A stretch of DNA of 35,265 nucleotides from Porogramme epimiltina. Its lineage: Eukaryota; Basidiomycota; Agaricomycetes; Polyporales; Polyporaceae. The translations under genes and the position numbers were made by a program. Where the stretch lies: assembly GCA_900155495.1 (NCBI GenBank), contig FTLJ01000654.1:1-35265 (forward strand), given 5' to 3'. The notes under the pieces were generated by a model. It saw nothing but the letters and a program-made list of their open reading frames with translations. It was not told the DNA's origin and did no database searches. Shown here piece by piece: positions 8,882 to 19,260 of the stretch. The number at the start of each line of letters is the position of its first letter. The stretch's first letter is position 1.

Positions 8882-8953
8882 CCCAGCCTGTTTGGCGCTA
8901 ACTTAAGGAGCCCTCGACTGAGTTTGAATTCCCATCACGCCAAACAGGCTGGG
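8882..8953. repeat. 16-bp perfect inverted repeat (hairpin)
   Basis: cccagcctgtttggcg at 8882-8897 is the exact reverse complement of 8938-8953, with 40 bases between. It sits just outside the right arm of the larger inverted repeat and just before the first phosphorylase fragment. It could be the ends of a very small insertion, or a breakpoint structure. Confidence 0.7.
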
Positions 8954-9253
8954 GACGAGCCTAGGCAGGACCCGTCGAATCGCGAGCGATGGCGCCTTCT
9001 GTCACTTTGGGGCCCCGCGCCGACGCGCCGACGGCCTATGCGGCAGCCTCAGTCAAACGTCCCCGCCCTCCCGTCCCTCTCCCCTCCAGGCTCCAGTTCT
9101 CCTGCTAGAAAGCGTCTCTGTGCCGCGACCCCCCTCCTCCTCGTGCGCGTGTCCTCTTCTGCCCTTCACGCGTGTCCTCCGCGCCAATACCTCCCTCCTC
9201 TCCCTATTCCGGAGCTGTCCACTGATCGTCGCGATCCGCGAACACACGCTGAA

Positions 9254-10655
9254 GTGGCCTCCACCATCAACCCGACCACCATCGGCAAGGCCAAGGCACG
9301 CCAGCGCGTCCGCACTCTCAATGGTCAGTACCCCGCGCCGTATGTTTCTTTTCAGAAGTATGCAAGTCTAACGAGCGTACGCCGATCGCTGCGCGTGGGG
9401 CACATAGCGCGTGCCGACGACGATGGGCTACCAGAGGGGCTGAATGGAGGGTATTCCCGCTCTAACATCTGGTAAGTTGTTTCCCTTGCTTTGAGTTATG
9501 TCGTGAGGCGGCGTGGCTCGAGTGGGTGAAGGGTCGCGCGCTGGCTGGGGGAGGAGGACAACTTCGCTACGCGCACGCTGGCGACGCCCACCTTTTTGGC
9601 GACGCGTCTGGAGGACGCCATCGGCGTATGCGAGCCTCGCGTCCCTCCAAGTCGCTCCCCGCGCACGGCCAGAGTCTATATCCAGATCCTAGATGCCTCA
9701 AGTCCTCCCTCTACGCCCCCCGCGCGCTCCCCCATCGTTGCCCCACGCGGCCCCTTGTAGCGTCGCCTGCGCTAACGCCTTCCTCCCTGCTCCCATCGCA
9801 CCCTGCGCACCCGCCCGGTGTGCCCGCGATCACGAAATCCGTGGTGAACCACGTCCCTACCGCACTCGCGCGCCAGCCGCACAACCTCGACAACCTCGGT
9901 GCGTACCAGGCTTCTTTGTTCTTCGTGCGCGACAACCCACCTGTGTCTCTCCTGCCACACACGAGGTGTTTTACTGACCCATCCCCTTCTGCTTTCCCCG
10001 TCTACAGGCTAATAGTAACGAGGCGCAGCTACACTACTCGCGCGACGTCCCAGCGCGCGCATACCTTTACCTCGAATTGCTCATCGGCCGCACCCTCGAT
10101 AACGTCCTCCTTATTCTCGTGCTCAAGCCTCAGTGCGCGGACGTGGCAGGAAAGCTGAGCTTCATGCTCGGGGGCCTCTTTGAGGAGGGCCGCGTGGTCG
10201 AGGAGGAGTGCGACGCGGGCCTCGTCGATGGCGAGCTCGGCCGCCTCGCGGTATGCTACCTCGACTTGAGCGCGTCCCAGGGGATCCCCGTATGGGGACT
10301 CGGGACGCGTTACAAAAAACACGGTGCACTGCGTCTCTCTCGCCCCTCTCCTTCGTGCGCACGCGTTGACACGCGCGCAGGCATCTCCCAGAAGTTCATC
10401 GCCCGGGACCCGTGGCCCCAGTACGACAACCCGTGGAAGCTCCCTCGCTGGGATGTCGCGTACCAGGTGCGCTTGTGCGGGCACGCAGAACCGCTCGAGG
10501 GCGGGCACGCGGTGTGTCAGGGAGGGGTGAGGGGGTAGGAGGTGCTCACGATGGCGTATGACGTGAGGATCCCCAGGTACGCGACGAAGAACACGAACAA
10601 CCGCTGGTTGTAGGAGAGAAAGCCGAAGTGCTGGCTCAATTTGCAGAGCTTGGAT
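9254..10655 (+). pseudogene. Glycogen phosphorylase pseudogene A1 (N-terminal part)
   Basis: Glycogen phosphorylase (GT35) releases glucose-1-phosphate from glycogen. The first exon remnant starts where an ATG is expected but reads TGG (9255) and gives RQRVRTLNG. Later pieces read PAITKSVVNHVPTALARQ (about 9823-9945), AYLYLELLIGRTLDNVLLIL to SASQGIPVWGLGTRYKKHG (10018-10323), and, after an intron at 10324-10380, FIARDPWPQYDNPWKLP to AYDVRIPRYATKNTNN. In-frame stops occur at 10536 and 10611, and the PDGSQLEAP-like residues before the PW motif are missing. The C-terminal half, which contains the pyridoxal-phosphate lysine, is absent. Introns survive, so the copy arose at DNA level. Confidence 0.9.
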
Positions 10656-10659
10656 GGTA

Positions 10660-11545
10660 CGTGCGGGTGCGGATGGTGCCACTGAAGCGCGCGTACTACA
10701 TCTCTCCCTCGAGTTCCTGGTGCGCGGCGCCCTCGACAACGCGCTGCCCAACCTTGCTCTCAAGCAATAGTCAGCGGACCCGACGGGCGGGCGCGGCCTC
10801 GCGCTCGAGGACCTGGGGCGGGATTGCGATGCGGGGCTCCATCACGGCCGCCTCGGCCGCCTCGCGGCGTGCTCTCCCAACTGGAGCGCGTCCCAGGAGG
10901 TCCTCGTGTGACGCTGCGAGCTGCGCCACAAGTACGGTGCGCCGCTTCGTGCTTCGATTTTGCGCGGCAGGGGCCGCCGACGCTGACATGCGCGCAGGGA
11001 TCTTCCAGCAGCTCATCGATATCGCCCCGGATGGCTCCCTGCTCGACGCCCTGGACCCGTGGCTCCGGCATGACAACCCGTGTAAGCCTACCCCCGCTCA
11101 GACGGTGCAGACCAGTTTTGCTTCTACGGCCACTTGAAGCAGGTCGAGCGCGGGCGGGCGCTGTGGCAGTGATGGCATACGACGAATGATTCCTGTGTAT
11201 GCAAAGAAGAACATGAGCAACCTCTGGCTGTAGGAGGGCAGGCTAAGGCGCGGGCTCGATCTGCCGGGCTTCAACGGTGTGTGCACCGTTTCGGATGTGC
11301 GGAGAGGGAGACGCTGATGCGGTTGACTTGTTGTAGCTGGTGATTGCATAGGGCAGTGAGGGAATGGCGGAGGACGAGTTAGCTCACTAGCGGGATCTCA
11401 GTGGTCTGGCGGGTTTTGGGAAGGTACACCGTCAAGGTCGCTGTGTATATTACCTTGTATCGTTTTTCTCCGATTACACATCACTGGTCCTGGGGGCTTG
11501 GATGCTCAGTAGTGCCACACCGCCGCCATCAAGGACCTCAAACGG
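10660..11545 (+). pseudogene. Glycogen phosphorylase pseudogene A2 (internal fragment)
   Basis: Directly after the intron start that ends A1, phosphorylase sequence restarts in the middle of an exon, at LKRAYY. It passes through EFLVRGALDNALPNLALKQ followed by a stop, then LEDLGRD, GRLGRLAAC, GIFQQLIDIAPDGSLLDALDPW and a degenerate NMSNLWL with a stop. After an intron ending in gttgtag (about 11336) comes a GD-initial exon, and the homology fades near 11510-11540 with a Q-stop-CHTAAIKDL remnant of the QQYFWTAASL region. Many stops and frameshifts exclude function. The A1/A2 junction is shared with B1/B2. Confidence 0.85.
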
Positions 11546-11983
11546 AGTGTGTCTGGTGATCTTGTTGCAGGCAAGGGAGCCCAAGCTGTTTCAGCAACCC
11601 AGGCACCTGTATATCGTGTCCCTTCTTCAGTCACATTAGTTGATAGCTTCGTTCACAGGCGTGTCACTGCCAGCTAAATGCTGATAACCCCAAGTATGCA
11701 TATGCTGCATTGCACATCGAAGTAGTCGTGTCCGAAGAGCCCAAGGATAAGGTATCATAAGAAAAGATGTCCCGTCCTCCACGCCCGCCAAATCCCTCTC
11801 TGCGAGCGCTTGCTAAAACTATACTCTGGTATTGCTCTCGCGCACATTCTTCACCCCACCGTCTCGATCCTCCGGCCCCCGCCCCCGCCCCTCGGATTTC
11901 CATCACTTAGGCCGATTTACACCTGGCGGGACCTGGTCAAGCTACTGGTGTGTTCTCGCGTGTGACCTGTTTTACGATCGTGC
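11546..11983. other. Conserved spacer between phosphorylase fragment and F-box gene, unit A
   Basis: No gene seen. The stretch has counterparts in units B, C and D, for example the ttgatagct...gttcacaggcgtgt blocks. It must hold the 3' UTR and polyadenylation region of the convergent F-box gene. The C-rich run around 11875-11895 is also partly shared. Confidence 0.55.
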
Positions 11984-13530
11984 TTATGGTGGTGAGACGG
12001 CGCGGACGGTCGAATCTTCTGCCGCTTCCTGAGGAGAGTAAGGAGACCTATGTACAGCGTAATTAGACTGAGGTCAAATTGAAAGAACAACGAGCTTACA
12101 TGAACCGATGCTCTACCGCAGATACGGAAACATCAACATTCTCGGAGATACTATTGGAGAGCTTCGTCCATACCGCTTCCTCGATGGCTGACTGTGAGAG
12201 TTGGGTACGAATGCGGTCCGATTCGTCATGGGATTCTGATGGCCAGGTAAGATCGAAGTCCAATTTCAACGTATGAAGACTTTTGAAGGAATTGTTGAGG
12301 ATCGGTCCGAGGGCCTCTGCGTTCTTGAGCACAAACTCGCATTCATTCGTTAAGTAAGTGCTCTCTTTCGATGACGGGACGTCCCAAACAAGGGAAAATG
12401 AAAGCACCTCGAGGTTCGAGGGTGGCGATGTAGTTGCAAGGAAGCTCGCTATGAACTCCCAAAAGGCAGCTATTTCGCTCTCAGCATATACACTAAGGGT
12501 GAGAGACTGAAGCCGGGTGAAGTGGCGGAGGCACCCAACGAACTCTACATACAAATAGTCATTCCATTCAGTCAGGTCGGTTCGGGATTGCATACTGATG
12601 CGACGTACTATCACCCTCGAGCTCCCCCTTCCCCTCCCAAAAGTGCGTGTGAAGCTGAGTGACGGATGGGCCAGCATACTCCCAGAGTTCAGAACCCTTT
12701 CTAAGCATGCTTGCTTCTATCTCGAGGTCCACAAGGGAGGTCCCTAAGGAGGTGACCAGGAGCCATCCAAGCATTTCTTCCTCCAAGGGAGAGTCCAGCC
12801 ATTGAAGGGAAAACCAACGGACTGTTCTCAGAAACTTGGATTTTTGCGTACGCCGGAGTGGCCGAATTCCGCGTGAACTTGGCCACGTTACACCGAACAT
12901 GTTGAGGTAAGTTAAGGAGGGTAACGCGGTGATGGTGCAGCGCATTGTGCCAGATGACGGAAACCGGACACTCCGTAAGAAGAGGACCCGAACGGAAGCG
13001 AAGGCGCTGAAGAACCTAAACATACGAGGTGGGATGTAGGAATCCCTAGCATTCCAGGCCAAATTGGACATGTCAAATGTTTCCAAGTTGGGGAATCTGC
13101 CCCCGAGTTGGCGCATAATGAATCTTGAAGTGATCTTCATACCGCTGCCATCGGTTAATATCCTGCGGAGGTCTAGCCCTAGCCTGAAGTGGCGGGTAGA
13201 TTGAAGCCAAGAGGACGCAAGTGGGGAGCGAACAACATCGGATACGAAAAGATCGTATTGTCGATCGGAATCGAGCACGACACACATGAGGAGATGGTGA
13301 CGGCTGGCAGGTAGCCAGTTGCGGCAGACAAGGGCGCAATTTCGCAGCGGCTCGTAGTAGGGACGGATGCGAGTGTCGATGTCGTAGAGGAACGAAATGA
13401 TGATATCGGTGATTTCTCTGGGAAGATATGGTTGGAATGTCTGCGAGATGGTGTGCACTTGTCATGGAAATGATTTGGTCCCCTGAGATGAATACGCACA
13501 CACCTTGGTTGGATGCTCACCCTCGTCCAT
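11984..13530 (-). CDS. F-box protein with leucine-rich C-terminal region (copy A), four exons
   Basis: Proposed exons: 13530-13504, 13440-12609, 12544-12100, 12047-11984, giving 455 residues with no internal stop. The exon 1 ATG is needed because the exon 2 frame has no ATG before the F-box. Introns have GT-AG ends, and the exon 2 donor is gtacgt. The F-box-like part reads LPREITDIIISFL and CALVCRNWLPASRH at about residues 13-60, and LDSDRQYDLFVSDVV follows. The remainder has spaced Leu-rich segments (LPSLTYLNM, LETFDMSNL, LQSLTLSVY) suggesting degenerate leucine-rich repeats. F-box proteins couple substrates to SCF ubiquitin ligases through Skp1. The substrate here is unknown. The gene is convergent with A2. 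Confidence 0.85.
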
Positions 13531-13582
13531 CGTTCAGCAAGAGCAAGTGTTCTGGATACAATTTTTCTCCTCTTGAGTCTGG
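13531..13582 (-). promoter_or_regulatory. Conserved block upstream of F-box A start codon
   Basis: Immediately before the ATG, reading the minus strand, is an agactcnngaggaga block shared in position with copies B, D and E. The downstream actagtgcccaca core of the other copies is degraded here. It is probably core promoter or 5' UTR. Confidence 0.5.
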
Positions 13583-13990
13583 AGATGTCCCATCAGTGAG
13601 CATCGCAGTGAGATTCACAGTAGAATGCAACGGACAGTACCTGTTGACGAATACTAGGCACACGGGGGACGGACAGGATATCTGCGGATGTGGACGATTG
13701 AGGTAGATTCTGCAATGGAGCCAACTAGGACGCGACGGATGTCTATCACAGAAAGGTTCGACTGTTAGCTGACTAACGCACCACTTCTCCACAGATTATA
13801 GGCGGAACTTACCAGGCAGGGCTTCGGAAGGAAAGAGGAGGGCAGGGGCTTGAACAAGATGGAAGGGGGGGGGGGGGGGATCGTCCTCATGAAGGTGGGC
13901 AGACCCGCGAGTAACAGTCTTGTGGGCATATTAGGTTCACTAGGACGCCGAGGACATATTTCTGATCACCAAGGTCACGCGCAAGCGGGC
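13583..13990. other. F-box upstream flank, unit A, with a poly(G) run
   Basis: Shares scattered blocks with units B, D and E, such as ggtgggcagaccc and ttcactaggacgc. It contains an uninterrupted G run near 13864-13879. No gene seen. Confidence 0.5.
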
Positions 13991-14620
13991 ATGAGCACGT
14001 ACCAATAGAGCATCGTATTAATTGACTAATAACGAGCACATACATGGGACGGTGGGGGACAGGGAGGGAGCAGGGACTAAGGTGCGATGCGAGTATATAC
14101 GAGAAGGATGGCAGCTTATTGAAGGCGGCTTGAATGGGGGGGGGGGGGGTGGCGACGCGTCGATGGAGATGAATGGTCTATCTACGAGAGTTGTGGTGAA
14201 CAGAGGGGGACGCGAAAGGACACTGATCTGGACAGAGGAGCGGAACGAGACGGCTAAGCGATCGCGTAGACGGGGACTGACGGGACTCGCGGGAGGGCGT
14301 CGTGGATGGCTGGTGCCGTCCCAACTGTGACGCACTGGAGAGTGGACACTGGATTCGGCGTACCAACACCCGCAGGAGGCTTATGCACTCTCATCGAGGG
14401 GTCTGTTCTTGTGGTGGTAGAACAGCTTCTTCAAGGGAACGGAAGGAAGGGCGAGCGTGGTGAGTGCGGCGGAACCGCTAGGCCGATGCATTCTGCGGCA
14501 TCGGGGTGGCGAAGGAAGCGAGAGAAGCGTGGAGCGTGTAGGAGCTCGAAGGGCGATGCGGGGGCAGGTACAGGGGCGGAAGCTCGCGCGCATGGGGCAG
14601 CATACACACTGGACCACTGG
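13991..14620 (-). pseudogene. Stretch X, unit A: decayed minus-strand coding remnant
   Basis: On the minus strand a short piece reads PLKKLFYHHKNRPLDESA and ends at about 14381. Unit C has a matching piece, FPSKNFFALHKNKPLD. Further along, SIDASPPPP (about 14160-14130) corresponds to SVSASPPPS in unit C. Frames do not join. A second G run lies at about 14138-14150. The family is not recognised. A C-terminal part of a fungal membrane protein is possible but unproven. Confidence 0.35.
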
Positions 14621-14884
14621 CAGGACCTGCGCCGCGGAGGGGCAAGATGAAGAGCTCTCGACTGTCGGGGGAGCGCGCGGCGAGCTCGGCGAGCTATGGC
14701 GTCATCAATTTCCCACGACGATGAGCCCAGGCCTGCCTTCCTCCTGCTGGAACGCGTCCCTCCAGCGCGTCCCTCCCTCAATCCCGTTCACGGACCCTCT
14801 TCCACCCTTCATGGATGCCCGCCGCCCCCGTTCCCGCTTCCACTCCCACTGGACGTGTCCTTTGATTATAGCGAACACGCGCCG

Positions 14885-16335
14885 AAGTGACCTCCACCAT
14901 CGACTGCGAGCACCATGGGCAAGGCCGAGGCGCACCAACGCATCCGCACCCTCGCCAGTCAGCACACGACGCCGTATGCTGCTTCTCGGAAATACGCGAG
15001 CCTGAGGCATGTCCGCTGTGCTCCGCGCGTAGGATACACTGAGGATACCGACGGCCATGGGTGACCAGAAGGACTGAAAAGAGGGCATCTGCGCCCTGAC
15101 CTCTGGTGAGCCCTTCCCCCTGCTTTGAGTTATGCCGTGAAGCGGCGCAGCTCGAGCGGTATAAGGCTCGCGTGCTGGCTGTGAGGAGGGGGTGCGTCAC
15201 GGTGGACAACGTCATGTGCACGCCGTCGACACTGACCGTGTTGGCGACGCGTCCGGAAGACGCGATCGGTGTACGTGAGCCTCATGTTCTTCCAACTCCC
15301 CGCGCGTGCCCCCAGAGTCTACACCCAGTTACTGGCAGCTTAGAGATCCGTCTTTGTGTCCCTCGCGCTCCGCCGTCCTCACCGCACGCGATTCCGTAGC
15401 GTCGCCAATGCTAACGCCTTCCTTCCCCCTCCCTCCCCTCACCCACTAGTACTGCGCGGCCGCCATAAGTGCCTGCGATCACCAAATCTACGGTGAACCA
15501 CATCCCCGCCGCGCTCGCGCGACAGGCGCACAATGTCGACAACCTCGACGCGCACCATGCCTCCGCGCTCTCTGTGCGGGACAACCTCCTCGTGCGTCCT
15601 TGTCCCCATGTCTCGCGCACCCGTCCGCGCTCTGATCCACCTCCCCCCCATTCTGCTCGCGGGCAGGTGACCTGGAACGAGACGTAGCTACACTACTCGC
15701 GCAGCGCTCCGATGCGCGCGAACTACCTCTTCCTCCAGTTCCTCATCGGCCGCGCTCTCGACAACGCGCGCCTCAACCTCGCCCCCAGGCCCCGGTGTCC
15801 GGACGCGACGAGGAAGCTCGGCTTCGCGCTTGAAGACCTCTTCGAGCAGGAGCGATGCTGGCCTCGACAACGGCGTACTCGGCCGCCGAGCGCGGTATTA
15901 CCTCGACTCAAGCGCGTCGCAGGAGCTCCCCGTCTGGAGCTACGCGCCGCGTTATAAGTACGGTGCGCTGCGCCTCCTTCCCCCCTCTCCTTCACGCGCA
16001 CGGGGTGGGTGACGCGCGCACGTAGGCATCTTCCAGCAGTTCGTCGCGCCGGACACGTCCCAGCTCGAGGCGCCCAACCCCTGGCTCCAGCACGACAACC
16101 TATGGGAGCTCTCGCCCTCGCCCTCGCCCTCGGACGTCGGGTACCAGGTGCGCTTCTACGTGCACGCGGAACAGCTCGAGGGCGGGCGCGCGCTGTGTCA
16201 GGAGGGGGGTGGGGGGTAGGAGGTGCTCGCGACGGCGTATGACGTGATAGTCCTTGGTACGGGACGAAGCACACGAAGAACATTTGGTTCTAGGAGAGAA
16301 AGCCGAAGTGCAGGCTCGATTTTCAGAGCGTTAAT
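14885..16335 (+). pseudogene. Glycogen phosphorylase pseudogene B1 (N-terminal part)
   Basis: The start position reads TGA in place of ATG. Recognisable pieces are QRIRTLASQ (about 14935-14960), MPAITKSTVNHIPAALARQ to ALSVRDNLLV (15469-15595), NET-stop-LHYSRSAP and FLIGRALDNARLNLAPRP (about 15676-15795), DATRKLGFALEDLFEQER, SASQELPVW, and after an intron GIFQQFVAPDTSQLEAPNPW (about 16026-16085). A short SPSPSP insertion from a ctcgcc repeat sits before the SDVGYQVRFYVHAEQLEGG part. A stop follows at about 16217. No C-terminal catalytic half exists. Confidence 0.9.
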
Positions 16336-16339
16336 GGTA

Positions 16340-17215
16340 CGTGAGGGTGCGGAGGGTGGCACTGCAGCGCGCGTACTACATCTCTCCCTCGAGTTCCTGG
16401 TGTGTCGCGCCCTCGAAAACGCGCTCCTCAACCTTGCTCTCAAGCAGTAGTACGCGGACGCGACGGGCGGGCGCGGCTTCGCGCTCGAGGCCCTCAGGCA
16501 GGAGCGTGACGCGGTTCGACGGAGGCCGCCTCGCGGTGTGCTCCCCGGACTAGAGGGCGTTGAAAGAATGTCTCCGTGTGAGGCTGCGAGCTGCGCCACA
16601 AATACGGTGCGCCGCTTCGTACTTCGATTTTGCGCGGCAGGGGACGCCGACGCTGACGCGTGCGCAGGCATCTTCCAGCAGCTCATCGCCCCCGACGGCT
16701 CCCGACGCGACGTCCCGAACCCGCGGCCCCAGCACGACAATCCGTGTAAGCCTACCCCCACTCAGACGTTCACTTCTACGTACGACCACTCGGAGCGGAT
16801 CGAGGGCGGGCGGGCACTGTGGCAGGAGACGCTCATGATGGCGTACGATGTGGTGACACATGGGTACACGACGAAGAACACGAACAACCTCAGGCTATAG
16901 GAGAGCAAGCTAAGTCCTAGGTTCGGTCTGTGGAACTTCAACGGTGCGTGCACTGCTTCGGTTGTGTGGAGAGGGTCGCGCTGACGCGGTTGACTCGTTG
17001 TAGCTGGGGATTGTATAGGTCAGTGAATGAATTACCGAGGACGAGTATGCTCCCAAGCAGGATCTCGGTGGCATGGGAAGTTTGGTCAAGGTACACTGTC
17101 AATGTCGCTGTAAACCTCGCACTATATTGTTTTTCTCCAATTATACATCACTCCAGGGAACTTCGATTTTGGGTAGTACTACATCGCCGGTGTCAAGGAT
17201 CATGAATTTGGCTTG
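16340..17215 (+). pseudogene. Glycogen phosphorylase pseudogene B2 (internal fragment)
   Basis: Like A2, it restarts mid-exon at LQRAYY after a first-copy intron start, then EFLVCRALENALLNLALKQ and a stop at about 16448. After damage come GIFQQLIAPDGSRRDVPNPR (about 16668-16730) and SERIEGGRALWQ to YTTKNTNNLRL with a stop at about 16898. The next exon begins after gttgtag at 17003. The last remnant, stop-YYIAGVKD, is near 17175-17200. It is a pseudogene by multiple stops and frameshifts. Confidence 0.85.
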
Positions 17216-17649
17216 GACGATGGCACGTGCAACCATCTTTGAGGGCCATTGAGAGAGCAGAAAGGAGAATGCGCGTACACCTCAACTATCCGACTCGTGA
17301 TTCCTACTTAAGCTTCCGTCACACTAGTTGATAGCTCTGTTCACATGAGCGTGTCATCCCCAGCTACATACTACTGATCCGAAGTGTATCTTGAATTGCA
17401 CATCGAAGCGATCGAGTCCGAAGAATCCAAGAAGAGGAACAGGAAAAGACGGCATCTTCTCCACGTCTGCCTCTGCAGGCGACTGCTAAAACTATACTCC
17501 TGTATTACCCTCGAGCTCATTGCTCACCACACCGTCTCATTCGATCCCCCACACCCCGCCCCCCGCCCCTCGAATTTCCATGACATCGGCCGATTTGCAC
17601 CCGGTAGGAGCCGACCAAGCTACCGTTGTATTCTCGTTTGTGACCTGTG
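17216..17649. other. Conserved spacer, unit B
   Basis: Counterpart of 11546-11983, with the ttgatagctctgttcac and catcgaagcgatcgagtccg blocks. No gene seen. It should contain the 3' end of the F-box B transcript. Confidence 0.5.
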
Positions 17650-19207
17650 TTACGATGCTTGTGGTGGGGAGACGGCGCGGACGGTCGAATCGTTCGCTGC
17701 TTCCTGAGGAAAAGTAAGGGGAGGAGGGCTATGCACAGTGTAAATAGACTGAGGCCAAATTGATGGAACAACGAGCTTACTCAAACCGGTGCTCTACTAG
17801 GGACACGGTAACACTAGCCTTCTCGGAGATTTTTGGGAGCTTCTTCCGCACCGCTTCCTCGACGGCCGACTGAGAGAGTTGGGTACGAATGTGGTCGGAC
17901 TTGTCATGGAAGTCTGGCGGCCAATACAGGTCTAATTCCAGGTCCAACGTAAGGACGCCTTTCAAGCAATTGTTGAGGATCGGTTCGAGGGCCTCTGCGT
18001 TCCTAAGCACAAACCCACATTCATTCGCCAAGTCGACGATGTCCGTCGACGGCGAGATGTTCCAATAACGTAGGTGGATAGACAGAGCCTTGAGGTTCGA
18101 ATGTGGTGATGCAATTGAAAGGAGGGTTGATATGAACTCCCAAGGGCCAAACTCTTCGTTATCAGGGGACAGCTCGAGGCGTAGGGATTGAAGCCGGGTG
18201 AAGTGGCGGAGGGACCCAACGAACTCTGCTGCGTAAAGATCATCAATCAGATCGGCTCAAGATTGGATACTAGTGCAACGTACTATCACCCGGGAGCTCC
18301 TCTCTGTATGGCGAAAACACCGTGACAAGTCGAGTGACGGAGGGGCCAGCGAATTCCCAGAGTTTAGAACCATTTATAAGAGCGGTGGAGTCTATCTGGA
18401 GGCCCACAAGGGATGTTCCTAGGGAGGTACTAACTGGGAGCCATTCGAGCATCTCTTCCTCGCAATGGCCGTCCAGGCGACCAAGTGTAAACCGACGGAT
18501 TCTTTTCAGAAACTGGGACTTTCGCGTACCCCGAAGTGGTCGAATGCCGCGTGAAGCTGGCCACGATACATAGCACATCCTGAGGTCGGTTAAGGAGGGT
18601 AAGGCGGTGACGGCACAGCGCATTGTGCCAGATGACGGAAACCGGACATCCTCGAGCAAAAGGGTCCGAACGGAAGCGAAGGCGCTGAGGAGGATGAACA
18701 TGCGAGGTGGGATGGAGCACTCTCTGGTGTCCCAGTCCTGACCGCGAAGCTCGAGCTGTTCCAAGCTGGGGAATCTACCCCCGAGTTGGTGCATAAAGAG
18801 TGTTGAGGCGACGTGCATATACCCACCGGCTGATGGAATCCAGCGCGAGAACTCCTTGAAGGTGAGTTGGCGGATAGATGGAAGCCAGCGGGACACAGTG
18901 GGGGATCGAACGACGTTGGAAACGAATAGGCTGTATTGTCTATCTGAATCAAGCCAGACATGCATGAAGAGGCAGTGGCGACTGGCAGGTAGCCAGTCGC
19001 GACAGACCAGGGCGCAATTGCACAGCGGCTTGTAGTAGTGAGGTGGATACCAAGAGTCAGGGTGGAACGAAATGATGATATCAGTGATTTCCTTGGGGAG
19101 GTACTGTGGGACTGTCTGAGAGATTGCCGGTACATATGGTAAACATGATCTGGTCTCATATTGGGTGAATGAACACACACCTTGGTTGAGTGATCAACGT
19201 CGCCCAT
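17650..19207 (-). CDS. F-box protein with leucine-rich C-terminal region (copy B), four exons
   Basis: Proposed exons: 19207-19181, 19115-18284, 18225-17781, 17728-17650, giving 460 residues, open throughout. Exons 2 (832 nt) and 3 (445 nt) have the same lengths as in copy A. The N-terminus is MGDVDHSTK, then TVPQYLPKEITDIIISFH and CALVCRDWLPASRH, then LDSDRQYSLFVSNVV. The C-terminal part keeps spaced Leu motifs (LPSLTDLRM, LEQLELRG, LQSLRLEL). The last exon ends DSTVRAVSPPQAS. Likely role: substrate receptor of an SCF ubiquitin ligase, from the F-box family in general. Substrate unknown. It is convergent with B2. Confidence 0.85.
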
Positions 19208-19260
19208 CGTTCACTAGGGATGTGCTGTGGGCACTAGTACTCTCTCCTCCTGAGTCTGTA
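19208..19260 (-). promoter_or_regulatory. Conserved block upstream of F-box B start codon
   Basis: On the minus strand the block runs cagactcaggaggaga, then actagtgcccacagca, then the ATG context gaacgATG. The same order and spacing occur in D and E. It contains the palindrome actagt. Confidence 0.55.

Larger units (their letters stand above)
8990..14880. repeat. Array unit A
   Basis: First unit: phosphorylase fragments A1 and A2 (plus strand), F-box gene A (minus strand), conserved F-box upstream block, then stretch X. It aligns in order with unit B with an offset of about 5.6-5.7 kb at several landmarks, for example the intron end before the phosphorylase AGD exon at 11336 and 17003, and the F-box start at 13530 and 19207. 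Confidence 0.85.

Noticed and set aside
8879..9475. A 198-codon plus-strand frame as an independent gene
   Set aside because: Only its last third matches the phosphorylase first exon, and the upstream part is Pro/Ser-rich noise. It is included in pseudogene A1.
10029..10763. A 244-codon minus-strand frame
   Set aside because: It is the antisense shadow of phosphorylase A1/A2, which shows clear family motifs on the plus strand.
12568..13458. A single-exon F-box gene beginning at 13458
   Set aside because: The first codon there is GTG, not used as a normal start in fungi. The spliced model with an ATG at 13530 and further 3' exons is consistent across four copies.
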